From: Gymnopilus junonius
Lineage: Eukaryota; Basidiomycota; Agaricomycetes; Agaricales; Galerinaceae
Direction of reading: 5' to 3'
Length of the DNA stretch: 45,745 bases
Assembly: GCA_015501075.1 (NCBI GenBank)
Contig: JADNYJ010000270.1
Coordinates: forward strand, 1 to 45,745
Numbering within the stretch: position 1 is the stretch's first letter; each line of letters begins with the position of its first letter. Made by a program: the position numbers and the translations under genes. Below, piece by piece: positions 43,189 through 45,745 of this stretch. A model generated the notes under the pieces. That model ran no database searches, was not told the DNA's origin, and saw only the letters and a program-made list of their open reading frames with translations.

Positions 43189-45745
43189 CTACTTACTCAG
43201 CCGTTTACAATAATCAGGGTTTCCTTTAGGATTCTGCCATTCAAATTGACGATCAGAAAAAATATAACTTGAATCGTATAGCAATACAACGAACCAGAGC
43301 CCAAGTAGGGAACGGGGTAACCCTGCCACTGCCTCCGCCAACAGCAAAGGTGTAAACGAATATCATGACTTGGTATTTGTAAATCAACGATGACTATTCA
43401 AATATGAAAGAGGGACTTACAGAGGTACCACCGTCAAGAGCAGCGCTCAGAAGGAAACTGCAGAGGAACTCAGTAATTACGCAGCATATGTATAGCCAAA
43501 GAAAATTAGAGCCATACTTGTACTTGCGGAACCAGCCAGCGCGGTACCTGGTGAATGTTAGGATTTCGTCCAGTCACATCAACAAAGAGAGGACACACTT
43601 CCGCAAATAATATTGAGAAAATATTGTGACCCCAAACCTGGTAAACACAGCCGAGTTGATTCCAACGCTCAAAAACCCAAGTTTGGCTATGTCATGTCAA
43701 GTAATAAGCCGCAGCAAATAATATGTCTGGAATAGGATAAACGCACCAACAAGAACGGGTGTGAAGACGAAATTGAAACCCACCTTCGGATATTTCTTGT
43801 GGAGGAGCCAGAATGGAATCGGGAATAGCAGACCGACGAGGAGCATATATGGCACGAACTGGATTAAAGACATCAGTAGTGAAGATGATAAGTATAAATT
43901 ACGAATGGCTTACGGCGTATGGCGTCCCAGGAGCATATAAAGGTTTGCCCAACGCACCCCATGAGATCGCATCACTGTTGTACGACTGGACCTAGAGAAT
44001 ACCAAACTCGTCTAATCCCTCTTGTCGCAGAATAATAGCATTTAATTCAATTACCTGCTGACCCGACCAGACATTGGTTTCTTGTACTTCAAGAAGTATA
44101 TTGCGCTGAGAGTTGATTACAACCTATCCACGGAAATTGTCAGGTATATTGGGTTCTCAATTCATACGGAACATTCTAACCTTGGCGGTTATGAAGTTAA
44201 GGAGGCAGCCCTATCGAAATGGAACTAAGAGTTGCATTCTATGAGTAGAAGTACCAAAACGCACAACAATAGCCCCGATAGCCTGCACCGTAAACGTCAC
44301 TCGAGGTGGTAACTTGGTGTATTGTCCCTATGCAACCGGCCTAATTAATCTCATTATGGGCTGTTCCAGAGATAGAAAAGAACCAATTTAAGATCACGCA
44401 GGAGATTGAGCGCTTGCGTGACGGGATTCCATCCGTACATTGTGAAATACATGTTGGCGACAGGTTTTCCAGGTATCGCAGCGCCTCCCAGCATCCATTA
44501 GACGTCGTAAGTACTCGAGATGAGATGTTGTCATGTCTGAGCAAAATTCACCTGGACCCTGTTTTCAATGCTAGGAGCATAACCAACCGTCGCGTTCAAC
44601 TGTGAAGAAAGTCAGTACTGAAACTCAGAGGTCGACTAGTAACAGGGGCTTACTTTCCCAATTACAGGAACAAACATCCAAGCAAAAAGTAAGGCGAGAA
44701 GGAAACCCCACCATGGCAGTCCAGATTTTGCGGCGTAACACGTTCCTAGGGAAATAGCTGCGGTGACGAGTAGAATCACACCACCAATTTGATATTTCTT
44801 TGTAGACCTGGGTTACGAGTTGAAGAAATCTGAAGAATTATCAACAATGGCAGTGCACCTTCATGCGGCGATAGTGGGCGTCATCGCACTGCTTGGTCTA
44901 CGATAGCATTTAGGTGACATAGAAAGACCGCGACACGAGGACAGACCTTGTAATCTCGAATGATTCCAACGACAGTTTTAAAGTGCCAGAGGAAGAAATG
45001 AGTGACGGCAGCTAACACGGGTTTTACCATTGAATATTTCATAAGGGCCGAACCACGATCCATGCTTACCTCCAATGTACATTGTCCTGCTGATTTTGAA
45101 CAGGAGTTGAGAGGCCGCGTACCAAGGAAGACCCTGGACGAATGTATATAAAGGATTTCACGTTCTAATAACCTCATGAATACTCACTTGTTCAGCCGAC
45201 TTCTCTTTGTTAAGTGTGAAGTCGGAGTTGAGGATCGCTAGTTGGTTGTATTGAGTACCTAATATACGCGTGACGTATCTATAGGACTGAACATGTTTAG
45301 AATATACCATTTTCATAGAAAAGCAATTGTGTGAGGAAAGGGAAATTCTGCGTGTTCCATGTATTTGCCGCAAAACATGCACAAAAGGCAATTCTGTTCA
45401 CATCATGCTCGTCAGATCTGCAGTCTTGAAACACCCAAAAAAAGCGTTACATGCAGACTAGACACCCTCCATATAGAGAGAGCTGAGTAGAAAGTGGGGC
45501 AAACAGTGCCCCAATCGTGCCTCCACTGGAACCGACGTATGCCCAATCAAGAGATATCGAGAATACGCCCAGCCCCTCGTTGCAGCAGCTCCGCCTGTAG
45601 ACATGACATAAGACTCATTACACGAAAAGAACCTGCCACGGTAATCCCGTACCGAATATCCGCGTAAACCAAGCACTACGTCGATTGGCCAAGCAGAAAA
45701 TACAGATTCCTGAGGGTACTGAGGCGGAGAATGTGAGTGCACCAA
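43189..45745 (-). CDS. OPT-family oligopeptide transporter, 5' end outside window, probably a pseudogene
   Basis: About 19 minus-strand exons are readable, among them 45594-45451, 45393-45308, 45258-45188, 45133-45070, 45011-44947, 44891-44859, 44807-44654, 44599-44552, 44327-44265, 44210-44181, 44123-44055, 43991-43914, 43858-43747, 43686-43599 and 43547-43518; the stop is at 43189-43191. Motifs fit OPT proton-coupled peptide carriers: FSISLDWAYVGSS, NTQNFPFLTQLLF, AAVTHFFLWH, PWWGFLLALLFAWMFVP, IPGKPVANMYFTMYGW, LLFPIPFWLLHKKYPK, FLSVGINSAVFT, KYNFLLSAALDGG and the DYC ending. Exon 44807-44654 is 154 nt where phase needs 156: a 2-nt loss in a TG run near 44780 changes the frame. The acceptor before IPGKPV and the last intron are also hard to place. 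Sequencing error cannot be excluded. Confidence 0.75.

Noticed and set aside
1..45745. CRISPR arrays, bacterial operons, rRNA genes
   Set aside because: No spaced direct repeats of CRISPR type and no rRNA sequence; the intron-rich genes show a eukaryotic chromosome.

Overview
The window looks like a subtelomeric contig end from a basidiomycete fungus, most likely an Agaricomycete. The evidence is gene style (many 45-80 bp GT-AG introns, up to 18 per gene), gene content (RHO1-type GTPase, methionine-permease-like transporter, Crinkler-type protein, OPT transporter, leucine-rich F-box-like protein) and a CCCTAA-type telomere scar. All calls come from reading the sequence by eye; no database search was possible.

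Bases 1-6240 are a tandem pair of telomere-associated, endonuclease-lacking Penelope-like retroelements (Coprina/Athena type). The upstream copy is cut by the window edge. The downstream copy carries a broken reverse-transcriptase gene. Each copy ends in two ~330 bp direct repeats, and each repeat contains a well-formed hammerhead ribozyme (four in all). The 3' end of the array abuts a remnant of telomere repeat (6226-6240), and the remnant abuts a decayed coding segment. The left side of the window is therefore the former telomeric side.

From 6.2 to 30 kb lie ordinary chromosomal genes with long gaps: a truncated reading frame at the scar, an uncertain minus-strand gene, rho1 (8724-9805), a minus-strand Crinkler-type protein with ubiquitin-like header, restriction-nuclease-like and protein-kinase domains (12273-14367), an old tandem duplication (15.4-16.4 kb), a leucine-rich F-box-like protein (18265-19731), a small Ser/Pro/Arg-rich protein (22497-23354) and a 19-exon amino-acid permease (24659-27329).

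From 30.5 to 40.2 kb is the most unusual part: four related alpha-helical genes (here A, D, B, C) that share intron positions, including a second coding exon of exactly 64 nt in all four. One (B) has a long glycine/alanine-rich hydrophobic hairpin in the middle of a coiled-coil protein, the layout of ClyA/HBL/Xax-type alpha-pore-forming proteins. A and C lack the hairpin, and D is a more distant partner-like form. A, B and C share a promoter block. A and C, with flanking hydrophobic gene-like segments, form an inverted segmental duplication. I infer a multi-component alpha-helical pore-forming-like system; this is not shown. A one-repeat WD40 relic sits just upstream of A.

The right end has a small secreted cysteine-rich protein (41173-41760) and the 3' part of an OPT-family oligopeptide transporter that runs off the window and carries a 2-nt deletion.
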